DNA of 64,000 bases from Aselliscus stoliczkanus (GCA_033961575.1 CM066736.1:84964852-85028851); one strand, 5' to 3'. Positions 47,961 to 58,219 are shown, counted from the stretch's first letter. Numbers and translations are program-made. Notes: generated by a model from the sequence alone, not told the origin.

Positions 47961-49335
47961 ACTTTCCTCACAGTAAAACATGTAAGACTTCCATGTCACT
48001 CTAAACTGCCTTTGCTGTCTCCTTTAGGCTCTGTCATTTTGCAGGGTCCTAAAATGTTTCTTCCCGCCTTTGCATCTTCTAAAACGCTTTTCGACACTAC
48101 CTAAAACTCTCCAGGTGGGTTTTCCCACTGACTAGGAAACAGTTGGCAAAGGACAAGGATATAATTCAAAGTCAAAGAAACAATTTAAAATTTTAGCCTG
48201 AAATAATTAATGATACACTGGACAAGACTTTCATTTAAATGTTTACGATTCTTTGTATTCCAGCTCAGCCCAACCATTTGAGGTATTTTTTTCTCCTTAT
48301 TTATCCTCACACCAGTTGCTATTCCATTAAAAAAAAGTCAATCATTTTTTCCAAAATGTGCTACAAAAATTCTTCCTAGTTTATATCTCGGACAAGCTGG
48401 GTAGATGCCAAATCAAGATTAGACTTCAAAATGCTTAGCCTTCAAGTATTACTAAGTTCTAATTACTAACTACAGACTTAAGTCTAAAGGTGGTTTGATT
48501 TGAGCTTGGTGAAGGTATTAGGAGCAAATGAGAATGAAAACGTTCTGAAATGAAAAAGTAACAAGTTCAATTTTAACTTCTAATTTTGCTCATTTCCCAG
48601 GACAATCATTTTCAAACTTTCCTTCAAATGCCATGTCTTCAGCCTGTGATTGGGGGGTGGGTAGGGGATGAACAGCTAACTTGGTTTTCAAAGTTAGAAG
48701 CCTAGGCTCCCTTACCAGTCCTGTGATCCTGAACAAGTCATTATCCTTTTGAATTTGGTTTCCTTCCACACAAACAGGGATAACACCTACACTTCACACG
48801 GAAAAAAATTAAAAGTGTGTTTTGAACTGTAAAGCCTTGCTTCTCCAAGTATAGTCTCCATCCAGAGCAGTAGCATTGGAATAACCTGATAGTTAATAAG
48901 AAATACAGAATCTAAGGCGATGTTCCAGACCTACTGAATGGGAATATGTGTTTTAACAAGATCTCCAGGTAATTCACCAGCACACTAAAATCTGAGAACC
49001 ACTGCTGCAAAGCACTCTATAGATGTTAGTGATCTCCACCATAAAAAACTATAATAGTTCATTAGGAACTCTTTTTGTCCTGAGGAAGTCCTATGATCCT
49101 GTACCTCATTAACGATGTAACATCAGCAATATTTGACATCATTCTTCTCAGCTCAACCACTGCCCATACTGAGAAACTACTGAATGTGGATTCTGACCTA
49201 CCAATAATTTGCAACATAATCTTGGGCAAATCACTTCAATTCCCAAGGTCTTTCTCTTTATATGTAAAATGAGAGGGTCAGACCAGTAATACCAGCCTGA
49301 GGTCCCTGTTCCCATTGGGGTGTGAAAAACTGGTA
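47961..49335. other. Intronic DNA with MIR pieces
   Basis: MIR-like blocks at about 48705-48850 (GATCCTGAACAAGTCATTAT) and 49180-49290 (ATCTTGGGCAAATCACTTCA). The rest is unassigned. Confidence 0.5.
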
Positions 49336-49339
49336 ATGA

Positions 49340-49530
49340 AGGGAGGCAAGGTAGTACGGTAGTTTAGAGCATTGCTTTGGAATCAAAAGGCCCTTGGGTC
49401 ACTTAGACTCTGCTACTTAACAGTGTGTGATGTAAGGCAAGTTACTTAACCTCCCTAAACTTCAATGTCTTCAATTGCAAAATCAGAATGATAATAAAGA
49501 GAACCTGCCTCAGAGATCAAGCGTACACCA
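49340..49530 (+). repeat. MIR SINE
   Basis: GTAGTTTAGAGCATTGCTTT, GGCAAGTTACTTAACCTCCC, ATCAGAATGATAATAAAGAG: a well-preserved MIR core. Confidence 0.85.
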
Positions 49531-49697
49531 TCTTGTTACAAATGGGTGCTCTGCTACATAACTATCAGGGTGACAGAAACAGTCTACGTCTTGATTGGGA
49601 TGGTGGTTGCACAGATGTATACACCTGTCTAACTTTTCAAACTATACACTTAAAATGAATGTATTGTATTGTAAGTAGATCACACAAATTTAATTTT

Positions 49698-49837
49698 TTT
49701 TTTAAAGTGTTGTTATGTAGTTTATAGAGTGTGGTTTTTTTTTTAGGACAGTGTCATTGACCCTCACATGCGGGACCCGAACCGGGGCTGCTGGCCCCCC
49801 AAGCCAGCACCCAACCACCGCGCCACTCGGCCGGCCC
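49698..49837 (-). mobile_element. SINE type A-short with a transduced 3' flank
   Basis: The 17-bp target duplication CACACAAATTTAATTTT lies at 49681-49697 and 49838-49854. Read on the minus strand: SINE head and body, an A-run, then about 30 nt of unrelated sequence beginning CCACACTCTATAAACTAC and ending CACTTT, then a second A-run and the duplication. The extra segment therefore entered with the SINE. Confidence 0.88.
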
Positions 49838-49871
49838 CACACAAATTTAATTTTAAAAGTGAAAAAGAAAG

Positions 49872-50104
49872 AGGGAGGCTCGGTTGGTTAGAGCGCATGC
49901 TTTGAACAACAAGGTTGCTGGTTCAATTCCCACTTGAGATGGTGGGCTGCGCCACAACTAGACTGAAAAACAAAGACTGGACTTGGAGCTAAGCTGCGCC
50001 CTCCACAACTACAATAGACTGAAGGGCAACAACTTTGCTTGGAGCCGATGGGTCTTGGAAAAAACACATTGTTACCCCAAAAAAATAATAATAAAAAACA
50101 ATTA
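49872..50104 (+). mobile_element. Rhin-type SINE (bat)
   Basis: GAGGCTCGGTTGGTTAGAGC, GGTTGCTGGTTCAATTCCCA, GATGGTGGGCTGCGCCACAA, GGAGCTAAGCTGCGCCCTCC, then GGTCTTGGAAAAAACACATTG: the layout I recall for the horseshoe/leaf-nosed bat family. Confidence 0.8.
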
Positions 50105-50129
50105 AAAAAAAGAGAGAGAAAGAAAATGT

Positions 50130-50355
50130 GTTCTGAAGTCAGACGAAGTTCAAATCCTAGCTTTGCAAAGTGGAAAACTTTGCATAAATTATTTAACCCC
50201 TCTGGTGCCCTAAATTTCCAAATCTATAAAATAGGACCACTAACAGAAACTAACTTAAAAGGGTTGTTATGAGGATAATAAGGGATCTTATGAGATAATA
50301 CACACATAAAGCTTTGCACAGTAAGTAACCCATAATATTAGCTATTATTGTTTCT
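50130..50355 (+). repeat. MIR SINE
   Basis: AGTTCAAATCCTAGCTTTGC, TAAATTATTTAACCCCTCTG, GGGTTGTTATGAGGATAATA. Confidence 0.85.
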
Positions 50356-50669
50356 ATTGGCTATTTTCAGTATTTTAAAAATCACATACATCCACAATAA
50401 GGAAGCAATGAAAATATTATGCTGCTCTGCTTTGGACTAGAATTATATCAATACATCAACGTAATCAGTGATTGTATCTCATGACTCAGTACAATGTAAT
50501 AACGGTGATTAGGTCTTCTCTAATTGACAGTCCATATGCCTTTGATTAATTAAAATGGGGGTAAATACATTAATAATTACAATTTATACAGAAGTAATAA
50601 TAAATTACAATTTATGTAAGAATAATAATAAATTCATGGGGCCCAAGAAAGAAAATAAAAGGCTTCTTT

Positions 50670-51345
50670 CTAATGAAAGGGTTAAAAAAGCTGCTATGTT
50701 ACCACATGATCCAGCAATTCCACTTTTGGATCTCAAAGAGAAATCTGTACACCCATGTCATGGCAGCACTACCACAATAGCCAAGAGGTGGAAGCAACCT
50801 ATGTGTCCATCAACAGAGGAATGGACAAGCAAAATGTGGTATATACATACAGTGGAATATTATTCAGCCTTTAAAAAGAAGGAAATTCTAACACATGCTA
50901 CAACACAGATGAACCCCACGGACATTATGCTAAGTGAAAAAAGCCAGCCACAAAAAGACAAATACTGTATAATTCCGCTTATATGAGAACCCAGAGTGGT
51001 CAAATTCAGAAACAGAAAGTAGAGAGTGGTTGCCAGCGTCAGAGGGTGAGGGGAATGGGGAGTTGTTTAATGGATGTAAAGTTCCAGCTCTGCAAAATGA
51101 AAAGACCTCTATAGATTGGTTACACAACAATGTGAATGTATTTAACACTACTGAACTGTATACTTCAAAATGGTTAAGAAGGAGGGCCGGCCGAGTGGCG
51201 TGCTGGTTAAGCGCTGGCTTGGGAAGTCAGCGACACTGGTTCGGTCCCACATATGAGGGCCAGTAACACTGCCCTCAAAAAGAAACAAACAAACAAACAA
51301 AATGGTTAAGAAGGTAAATTTTGTGTGTATTTTCCCATGATAAGT
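50670..51345 (+). mobile_element. Old LINE-1 3' end, split by a SINE
   Basis: ATGATCCAGCAATTCCACTT, GGAATATTATTCAGCCTTTA, AACTGTATACTTCAAAATGG. The 143-codon frame at 50555-50986 is a remnant of ORF2's C-terminus. Confidence 0.88.
51183..51298 (+). mobile_element. SINE type A-short
   Basis: Perfect 16-bp duplication AAAATGGTTAAGAAGG at 51167-51182 and 51299-51314. (AAAC)n-like tail. Inserted in the L1 3' UTR. Confidence 0.94.
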
Positions 51346-51420
51346 AAACAAACAAACAAACAGCTGGCATGGCAAGTAGTTCCAGCACTAACACTCTAAA
51401 GCCTTTATGCTTTAAGGTTT

Positions 51421-51854
51421 TTTTTTAAAGTTTTTTATTAGGGAACCGGGGAAGGAGAACAGACAAGTTGCTGTCCTATTGCTCTTCAGTCTAGTTGCAG
51501 AGGACGTTGCTTCACTGGCCCATGTTGGTATCATCATTGCGCTTTTCCCAGATGAGGCAGATTGGTCACCGGTCTCTGGAAGCCGCTCACAGTGGCTCTT
51601 GATAGCTCACAGTGGCTCTTGACACCGGCTGCTGGCCACACACTGTAGCCTGTGGCAGTCCACGGCAGCAGAGGCTGCAGCCTACACTGTCGCCGGGACT
51701 CCAGCAGCCCAGCTCCAGGTGGAGCTGTTGTTCACCATCTTAGCTGTAGAGGGCAGTGTCACTGGCTCTCTTATGTGGGATCCGAACCGGGGACCTAATT
51801 CTCAGAGCTGGCATCCCAAGCCAGCTCCTAACCAACGCACCACTCGGCCGGCCC
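51421..51854 (-). mobile_element. SINE type A-long
   Basis: Reversed full copy with duplication TATGCTTTAAG(G)TTT at 51406-51420 and 51855-51869. Contains AGCCGCTCACAGTGGCTCTT and a nearby repeat of CTCACAGTGGCTCTTGA, an internal tandem duplication in this copy. Confidence 0.9.
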
Positions 51855-51869
51855 TATGCTTTAAGTTTT

Positions 51870-52079
51870 TAATAAGCACCCTTTCTTTGCATTCCAATGT
51901 ACCACAAACATACATCCATCATGGCACCTGAAACAATTTACTGGCTGTCTTTGACTTGTATACATTAACTCTAAATCTTTTTGTATGCTGAATTTGGCTC
52001 TTCGTTCGGCCTTCATTCTTCAGTTGACTTACAGTGGTCTTGAGCTATAAATCAGAGGCAGTAGTACTTGCCTGTCAAT
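51870..52079. other. Intronic DNA, unassigned
   Basis: Nothing supported. Confidence 0.4.
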
Positions 52080-52670
52080 AACCCTCAGAAAAAAGACCGT
52101 CTTCCTTAAGGTGACAGGACGTCCCCTCTGCCAGTCCATGGAACCCCAGGACCAAAAGAAGCCTGAAGTATGCTCACTTACTTGAGGCTACAGAGAAGAT
52201 AGTGGGAAGGGGCCTGAAAAAAAGGAAAGGAAAAGAAAAGCAGCAATGAGCTACAAGCAGCAAGATGCCTTGGGTCGCATATGTGTATGGCAGAAGCAGC
52301 TGGTTAAAGCCTCTCTGGTCTTGTGCAGCAGCGGCAAGGAAAGACAGACCCCCATCGAAGTGAATCCCATAATAAAGGTCTAAAGACTGAGATTGCCTTA
52401 CTTTCCTTCTGCCCTATTTCTGTGAATAGGATAGGAAGGGGGCAGCAAACCTGTGGGAAGGGACAACATCTGCCTGCCAGAACCATCCTAACCCAAGAAC
52501 AAAACGGAGATGGCTAAATGATCCTACCAGAAGTTACCATCCATTCTCCCCATACATAAATGTTTTACCAACCAGGTTACCCCCTCAGCCCCTATAAAGC
52601 CCATAATTAAGAATTTTAAAATATTTTTTAGCTTTCTGATAAATAAACCCTCTTTCATAGTATGTCAATT
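52080..52670 (+). mobile_element. Possible LTR of an old endogenous retrovirus
   Basis: CCCCTCAGCCCCTATAAAGC (TATA-box-like) at about 52583-52602 and GATAAATAAACCCTCTTTCA (polyadenylation-signal-like) downstream give an LTR-like layout. No coding remnant and no family assignment. Confidence 0.35.
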
Positions 52671-53039
52671 CTTAAGACATTTGCCTTTCAAATACATTTT
52701 TGGGAATGCATTTTCCTTAAAAGTAGAAAATGCCTGCTTGAACTTATCTATTCATACCCGTACTGGCCTGTTCACTACCTTGAACAGACAGGCAGACTTC
52801 ACATAGTTTTGTATTCTGAGTTAACGACAAAAAAAGGTGTTCAGTAAGTATTTGCCGAATAATGCCCAAAAAATCTGAAATGTATTTAACTCGGTAATTC
52901 TCCCCTAAGGCCATAATTAAAATATAGAATTCCCTTCTACTTCCCTTTAGGTAATATTTCTTCCATGAAACCAACAGTACTTAGAATTCCACTTCCTGTA
53001 GACTTGGTACAATGTCTTGGTAGAAAGAGCTGTTCACAC

Positions 53040-53190
53040 CTATATTTCAATACCATATCTGCCACTCAATAGCCGTATGATGCTCAGCAGGTTACTTAAC
53101 TTCTCTAAGACTCAGTGTCCTCATCTATAAAATGGGAGTGACACCACCTACTTACTAGGAATGTTCTGAGGATTAGAAATACACAGTCTT
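53040..53190 (+). repeat. MIR SINE
   Basis: CAGGTTACTTAACTTCTCTA, TCTATAAAATGGGAGTGACA. Confidence 0.8.
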
Positions 53191-53439
53191 CACTTTGCAA
53201 GGTTCTAATATGCACAAATTCCAGCTACCACAATTTAGTAAATAATACCAATCTCCCAACAAGACAATTTAAGTTTCAGTTATCACAGTATAGTAACTGT
53301 GAGTAATTACATATATTACTACAAACTTTGCTACTAGGTCTTCAGTCCACAAATCACTATGTAAATAATAGAAGCACATCACCATCAGTGATTAACCAAG
53401 TCACTTCTTTCAGTCTGTTGGTGGATTTGACAAAATAAA

Positions 53440-53580
53440 TTACAAAGGAACAACAATTAGGCAGTTGGAAGACTTCTCATCAGCAAAAATAAAAGCTAAG
53501 ACACAATGGAATAATATCTTCAAAGTGCTGAGAGAAAAATACCTCTCTGCCTACATTTCTAACTATGGATAAAACATCAG
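53440..53580 (+). mobile_element. L1 ORF1 C-terminal fragment
   Basis: TGGAAGACTTCTCATCAGCA, ACACAATGGAATAATATCTT, TTCAAAGTGCTGAGAGAAAA resemble the (E)xxQARRQWNxIFKVLKEK region of an old L1 ORF1. Confidence 0.6.
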
Positions 53581-53584
53581 GGCC

Positions 53585-54200
53585 AAGTCTGTTGGTGATC
53601 AGTCACTGCATATCTGTTATTTAGTTCATGTACAGATAGCAAAGCGTGTAGCTGAGTTGCCTCCTTGTCTCCTGGTGATGAACTTCTGTGACATTTTACA
53701 AAAATGAATAGTCAAAAGAGGGTACAGGCAAACAATGATGAAAGTACAGCAGAGAAACAAAAAGTGACAATGTTTGAAGTGAAATTCCAATAATTCGTAA
53801 ATGGAGTTACAGACGAAATAGTTGACCATGACAATGGTGACCTTGCTGTCAGGTTTCCCCCTCAGACTGAGGTTGCCAGGGGCAACTAGAGGAATTTAAT
53901 GAAGGCAAACTTATCGACAAAAATGAAGAAAGTAGTTGTGAGAAAAGCATCAAAATGGGCCAGAAGTGATGTCAGCAAAAAACTTTGAATTAAAGGAACT
54001 CTCAAATATATTTCACAATATTGAAAGTGCAAAAAATAAAATGTTGGAAGCTGATCCAAATTTAGAAAGGAGTATGACAGTTCACCAAGGCATAGAAAAA
54101 AATACTCATTCCAAGTTATAAGACAAGAAGGCAAGCACTGTTCAAAAAACTACTCTTGATAGGTTATTTTTAGGAAGAAATAAAACATTTTAAATCTCAA
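53585..54200 (+). pseudogene. Tigger-like transposase C-terminal remnant
   Basis: In the sense direction with frame shifts: residues like EADPNLERSMTVHQGIEK near 54050-54110, then TTLDRLF near 54148-54168, matching the C-terminus of pogo/Tigger transposases (DPNxERxxxVxxGI...xxTLDxFF). The N-terminal part (ATGAATAGTCAAAAGAGGGT at about 53704) is degraded. Not functional. Confidence 0.6.
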
Positions 54201-54272
54201 TGTTTTTAATGTTTTAAATTAAGGTGCACTAAATAAATATTAGCTTTACTATTTTTTTCATTTCTCTATATA

Positions 54273-54517
54273 CTGGGGATGCCAAAAAAAAATGTATACA
54301 AGTGGACACTTTGGTCAATGTTGCTCAAACAGTAGTTTGCCATAATCAGAAATGTCTGGACGCTGATGGTAACCACATTGAGCACCTCTTGTAATTGCAG
54401 AAGTCAAACGTGACTTGTATTCATCTTTTGTTATCAGTATACTAATATATTGAGTATTACAATTTTAATACAGTTTTCCTTTCTTAAAATGTGTATACAT
54501 ATTTTTGGCACCTTCTG
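54273..54517. mobile_element. 245-bp mariner-type MITE
   Basis: TA duplication (54271-54272; 54518-54519). About 27-bp inverted ends: CTGGGGATGCCAAAAAAAAA...TGTATACA and, reversed, CAGAAGGTGCCAAAAATATG...TATACA. The interior keeps a short coding-like tail, KCLDADGNHIEHLL, typical of the C-terminal end of Tc1/mariner-superfamily transposases. The TIRs differ from those of the 554-bp elements, so this is a second family. Confidence 0.85.
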
Positions 54518-54613
54518 TATTTATAACCAACAATAAGAGGGTTTACAATGTTTGATGAAAATGTTTAAAGGTCACAAAACAATGGTAACTTTTCCCATTA
54601 AGACTGCTTTGCC

Positions 54614-55104
54614 GGGGCCGGCAGAGTGGCGCGTTGGTTAACAGCTGGCTTGGGATGCCAGTAGCCCGGGTTCGGATCCCACATATGAGGGCCAGTGACA
54701 CTGCCCTCTACAGCTAAGATGGTGAACAACAGCTCCACCTGGAGCTGGGCTGCTGTGAGTCCCCTGGGACGGCATAGCTGCAGCCCCTGCTGCAGTGGGC
54801 TGCCATAGGCTACACTGAGTGGCCCGCAGCCAGTGTGAGCGGCTGGCAGCCAGTGTGAGCTGCTAAGAGCCACTGTGAGCAGCTGTCCAGAGGCCGGTGA
54901 CCGATCTGCCTCACTCAAGAAGAGCGCAATGATAATACCAACATGGGCCAGTGAAGCAATGTCCTCCACAACTAGACTGAAGAACAAAAGGACAGCAACT
55001 TGTCTGTTCTCCTCCCCCAATTCCCCAATAAAATCTTTAAGAGTCTCATGCTCTACTAACTGAGCTAGCTGGGGACCGCTAATAAAATCTTTAAAAAACA
55101 ACAA
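54614..55104 (+). mobile_element. SINE type A-long with an antisense tRNA-half in its tail
   Basis: Duplication GACTGCTTTGCC / GATTGCTTTGCC at 54602-54613 and 55105-55116. After the normal end AATAAAATCTTTAA comes about 36 nt, then a second AATAAAATCTTTAA and the A tail. The extra piece (55041-55076) read in reverse, AGCTAGCTCAGTTAGTAGAG then CATGAGACTCTTAA, closely matches the 5' half of tRNA-Lys(CTT) up to the anticodon loop. Confidence 0.88.
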
Positions 55105-55116
55105 GATTGCTTTGCC

Positions 55117-55535
55117 AGTTTTAACTTGTGTGGTCATTTGTGTTGTCCCACACTATGATGTAAAGTGAGAGCTGCCTGTATCTATAACTTCTGGCACATT
55201 AAGGTGCTTATTATTTCCAACTAAAGAGAAACTGTCTACCCTTTACCCTGGTCCTTAAAATCTGCTCAAACAGAAAAGATCAATTGATCTTTGGTAACGT
55301 TAAGAGGTAGCTTTTGACCAAGAATCATTGCCATATCTGAACATGCAATTCCCCAAACTCGTCTTTATGTTACCCAAAATACGCACACCCTAATGCTGAA
55401 AGATAAGCTTCTTGAACAGTTATTCAATTTGTCCTTTCTGATACCATACTATTTCATGCTTGTCCTTACCCTTCCAGATAAAGGCAAAAAAAAAAAAAAT
55501 GAAATGTGACAGAAGTAATATGGTACAATAGCTCA
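55117..55535. other. Intronic DNA, unassigned
   Basis: No element recognised. Confidence 0.45.
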
Positions 55536-55539
55536 GACC

Positions 55540-55745
55540 TCAACTTGAATACTACCTCTATACCACTTTTTGCAGCCTTAGATGAGTTACTTCTAGAACT
55601 TCAATTTCCTAATCTGTGAAATAAGGATAATAACTTCTTTTTGGAATTATGGTAAAGATCAAAAGAGATAGGATATATGAAGTGCTTAGCAAAGTGTGAT
55701 ACATAGTAAGCACTTAGGTATAGCCATTATCATCACTATCATTAT
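55540..55745 (+). repeat. MIR SINE
   Basis: TACTTCTAGAACTTCAATTT, GTGAAATAAGGATAATAACT, GAAGTGCTTAGCAAAGTGTG. Confidence 0.8.
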
Positions 55746-57539
55746 CCTTAATATTTCTATTATTAAGAATAATTAAAAAGTTGCAATTGCTTTAAATACA
55801 TCATTATTAATCAGCATATTTTTCAAAGATCAAATTCTCTTACTCCAAGATATGATAGACACCCACCACTTTCTGGGTAAGAAGACTTGACCACAACTTC
55901 CTCCAGCTCATTTTCTCCCAAGGAACATGTGCATAAGGGCGGCCAACATTCACTCATCCTCTTCTTGCAACCCCTGATTCCTATGTCAAAACTCTCCTTG
56001 CAGCCTGCTCAGAATTTCCTCTTCTGAGGACAGTAAGAACTAAAGCCATTTCCCATTTCTCAGGGCTATCTGCCAGCACAATAGTATCTTACTCTCTTAA
56101 AGCTCACATGACTTAACTGTCAGTTTTCTCTCTTGATTGTAATCCTTGGTTCTAAACTACAAATCATTATTACCTATATTAACCCCTAAAGCTACAAAGA
56201 ACCTAAAGGCCAACTAAAGCCAACCCCTTTTCTCTACTAAACAATTCATTCCACCTAAAAGATCCATGTGAGTTGGTTGAGCTACGTCTATTTTAACACT
56301 TTCAATGACAGAAAGCCCTCTCACTCTCAAGTCAACCCATTCCAAGGCTATATCTTTATATAAAAACTTTCCTTATGTTGAAGCAAAAGCTCTCCCCTTA
56401 GTTTCCACCCAAGGGCACGTTCTAGGGGGATTACAGAAAGTTTAATGCTCTCATACGACAGCCCCACCATCCAACATTTGAAGACCCTGGAGTTTCTTTT
56501 CCTTACCACACATTTCCCATTCAGAAAGCATGGTTTTTGTTGTTTTAAAATGTTATAACATTTTTGTTTACTATATATGTTGCCTTATCTTTCCTATTTG
56601 TCGGTATTTATTTATTTAATATTTTTCTTCACAAATCATGGTTTTTAAGTGCCTTCTCTCACTTTGGCTTGCTTCCTTTGCCAACATGTAGGCTGCCAAT
56701 TAATTACACTACAAACGACCCCTTTGACCTTCGTCTTCCCTTATTAACTAAAAATTAATGAAAACTAGTAGATCACGAAAAATCACGGGCATTGTCATTA
56801 TAAACTCAAACTAGTAATTCAGGAAAACTCTCAGTCTACAATCGTGGTTTAAAGGGAACGGTGCTCACGTCCTGAAAACTGCAACAACGAGCTCTGTTTT
56901 CTTTCTTAACTCTTAGCCAATTACTGAGATCAGAATTAAGTAGAATCAGCTGGCACCAAACCCTTGCCTCTTTCTTACAAGCCAAACACGCAGATGCCTG
57001 GGAGAAGGACCCAACCACACTGGGAAGGTTCGCTCCAAGGGAGTTTGCTTCGAGACCTGAGAAATCAGATCAAATGAAAAGAAGGAAGGAATAGCTCAAA
57101 AACAATATTCCCTGGACCTTGCAGGATGCAGGTACCTGGAGGATCCAACACTGTGCTCTCAAAACTTGACCCAAGTAAACAACAGGAAAAGAAGAGGCAG
57201 GTGTTCCTGTGCTCTCGTAGCCTGGCAGAAATAATCATCTGGTAACATATACAGAGAAAGAAAAAAAAGCCCGGAGGCGGCCAGCGGTGCCTGTCAAGGG
57301 CAGCAGCTGGAGGAGGGTTCTTCCTGAGGTCCTCAGAAGGTGCAGTCGGTGCAAGTGGCGTCCCCAGGTGACCCCGAACCCCTAGGCATCGGATGGGAGG
57401 CGGCGTGGGGCAAGCAGGGACGGGGTCCCGTGCGCTCTGGGAAAGCCCGCCCCCAGAAGGCAGGCACAGGCCGGAGGCTCTACCTTCCACTTGGAGTGCA
57501 AAGACGCAAGTGAACTAGCCAGTCGTGCATTCGGAAAGC
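55746..57539. other. Intron 1 proximal DNA, unassigned
   Basis: Lower repeat density as the gene's 5' end is approached. 56.9-57.5 kb becomes GC-richer and could contain intronic regulatory sequence. No coding signal supported. Confidence 0.45.
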
Positions 57540-58110
57540 AGAGGCTCTCGGGCGTTTGCAGGTAATCTGGGCGGGCAGGGGTCGGGATCTGCTCCCTAGA
57601 GGTGCCCGAAGGGGTCCGCTACCAACAGAGACACGGGAAAGCAGAGCCTCGGGTCCTCGCGCGCGGGGCGGAGCGAGGTTAGGCGCAGGTCGCTCCCTTC
57701 TCCCGAGCCCTTGGGGCGACAGCGGCGCGGCAGCAGTCGGAGCAGGTGCCCGGGGCCCTCAGTCTAAAGGGCGAGCCCTCCCCCGCCCCGCACCCGCCCC
57801 TCGGATAGGAATCCCCATTCCCAGCCCGGCGCCTCCGGCGTCCCCTTCGGTCCAGCAGGGACCCCACTGCTCGTCTCCCGGGCCCCCGCCCCCCATCTTC
57901 AGCCTGCCCAGCCCGCCCTGACCCCGGCACTCCTCGGCCACGCGCGGGATCCTTATCCGGTTCCTCCATCCGCGGCTCTCCCACTCCTGTCCCCGGCCGG
58001 CGGCCGGGCCTGCCGCCTCCCTGGCGACCCGGCCCGCCTTCTCCCCGCCTCACCCGGCGTCTCCCCCCACCGCGCAGCCCGGCGCCCTCTTTCCCGCCCG
58101 CAGCCGCCGC

Positions 58111-58116
58111 ACTCAC
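58111..58116 (-). other. ACER3: Splice donor of ACER3 exon 1
   Basis: GTGAGT directly after the exon's final T, a near-ideal U1 match. Splicing here to 16179 restores the Trp codon. Confidence 0.93.
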
Positions 58117-58219
58117 AGAACTCGGCGATGTACCAGGTCACCGCGTAGTTCTCCTCGCACCAGTCCAGCGTGGAGGTCGTGCGGCCCCAGCAGCCCTCGC
58201 GGTCCGCGGCCGGAGCCAT
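58117..58219 (-). CDS. ACER3: ACER3 coding exon 1 (alkaline ceramidase 3, N-terminus)
   Basis: Codes for the first 34 residues plus one base of the next codon of alkaline ceramidase 3, an ER/Golgi multi-pass membrane enzyme that hydrolyses long-chain unsaturated ceramides to sphingosine and fatty acid. The product starts MAPAADREG and runs through TLDWCEENY to WYIAEF. D19, W20, E22, N24 and E33, which coordinate calcium in human ACER3, are all present. The ATG at 58219-58217 has G at -3 and G at +4. The exon ends TTC-T and is followed at once by a GTGAGT donor (58116-58111). The leftover T plus GG from exon 2 rebuilds the tryptophan expected at position 35. Compared with human ACER3 as I remember it, residues 10 (Cys for Tyr), 13 (Arg for Pro) and 26 (Ala for Ser) differ. 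It sits in a CpG island with no TATA box. Identification is very secure from the two exons together. Confidence 0.95.

Larger units (their letters stand above)
16180..58116 (-). other. ACER3: ACER3 intron 1 (about 41.9 kb)
   Basis: The span between the exon 1 donor (GTGAGT) and the exon 2 acceptor (TTCCATAG). It is phase 1 and consists mostly of interspersed repeats listed separately. No additional ACER3 coding segment was recognised inside it. A large first intron is normal for this gene in mammals. Confidence 0.93.

Noticed and set aside
50555..50986. 143-codon frame
   Set aside because: Its second half is recognisable L1 ORF2 C-terminus (VEYYSAFKKKEILTHATT). A remnant, not a gene.
55041..55076. 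tRNA-Lys gene
   Set aside because: Only the 5' half is present, in antisense, inside a SINE tail. No 3' half or B box.
54598..55137. 179-codon frame ending near 54.6 kb
   Set aside because: Reverse translation of a SINE body; the same peptides recur at other SINE copies.
57556..57921. Long GC-rich frames on both strands around exon 1 (for example 57556-57921 and 57679-58116)
   Set aside because: They are explained by base composition of the CpG island. Low-complexity Pro/Arg/Gly products with no domain, and on the minus strand they overlap the real ACER3 exon or its intron in other frames.
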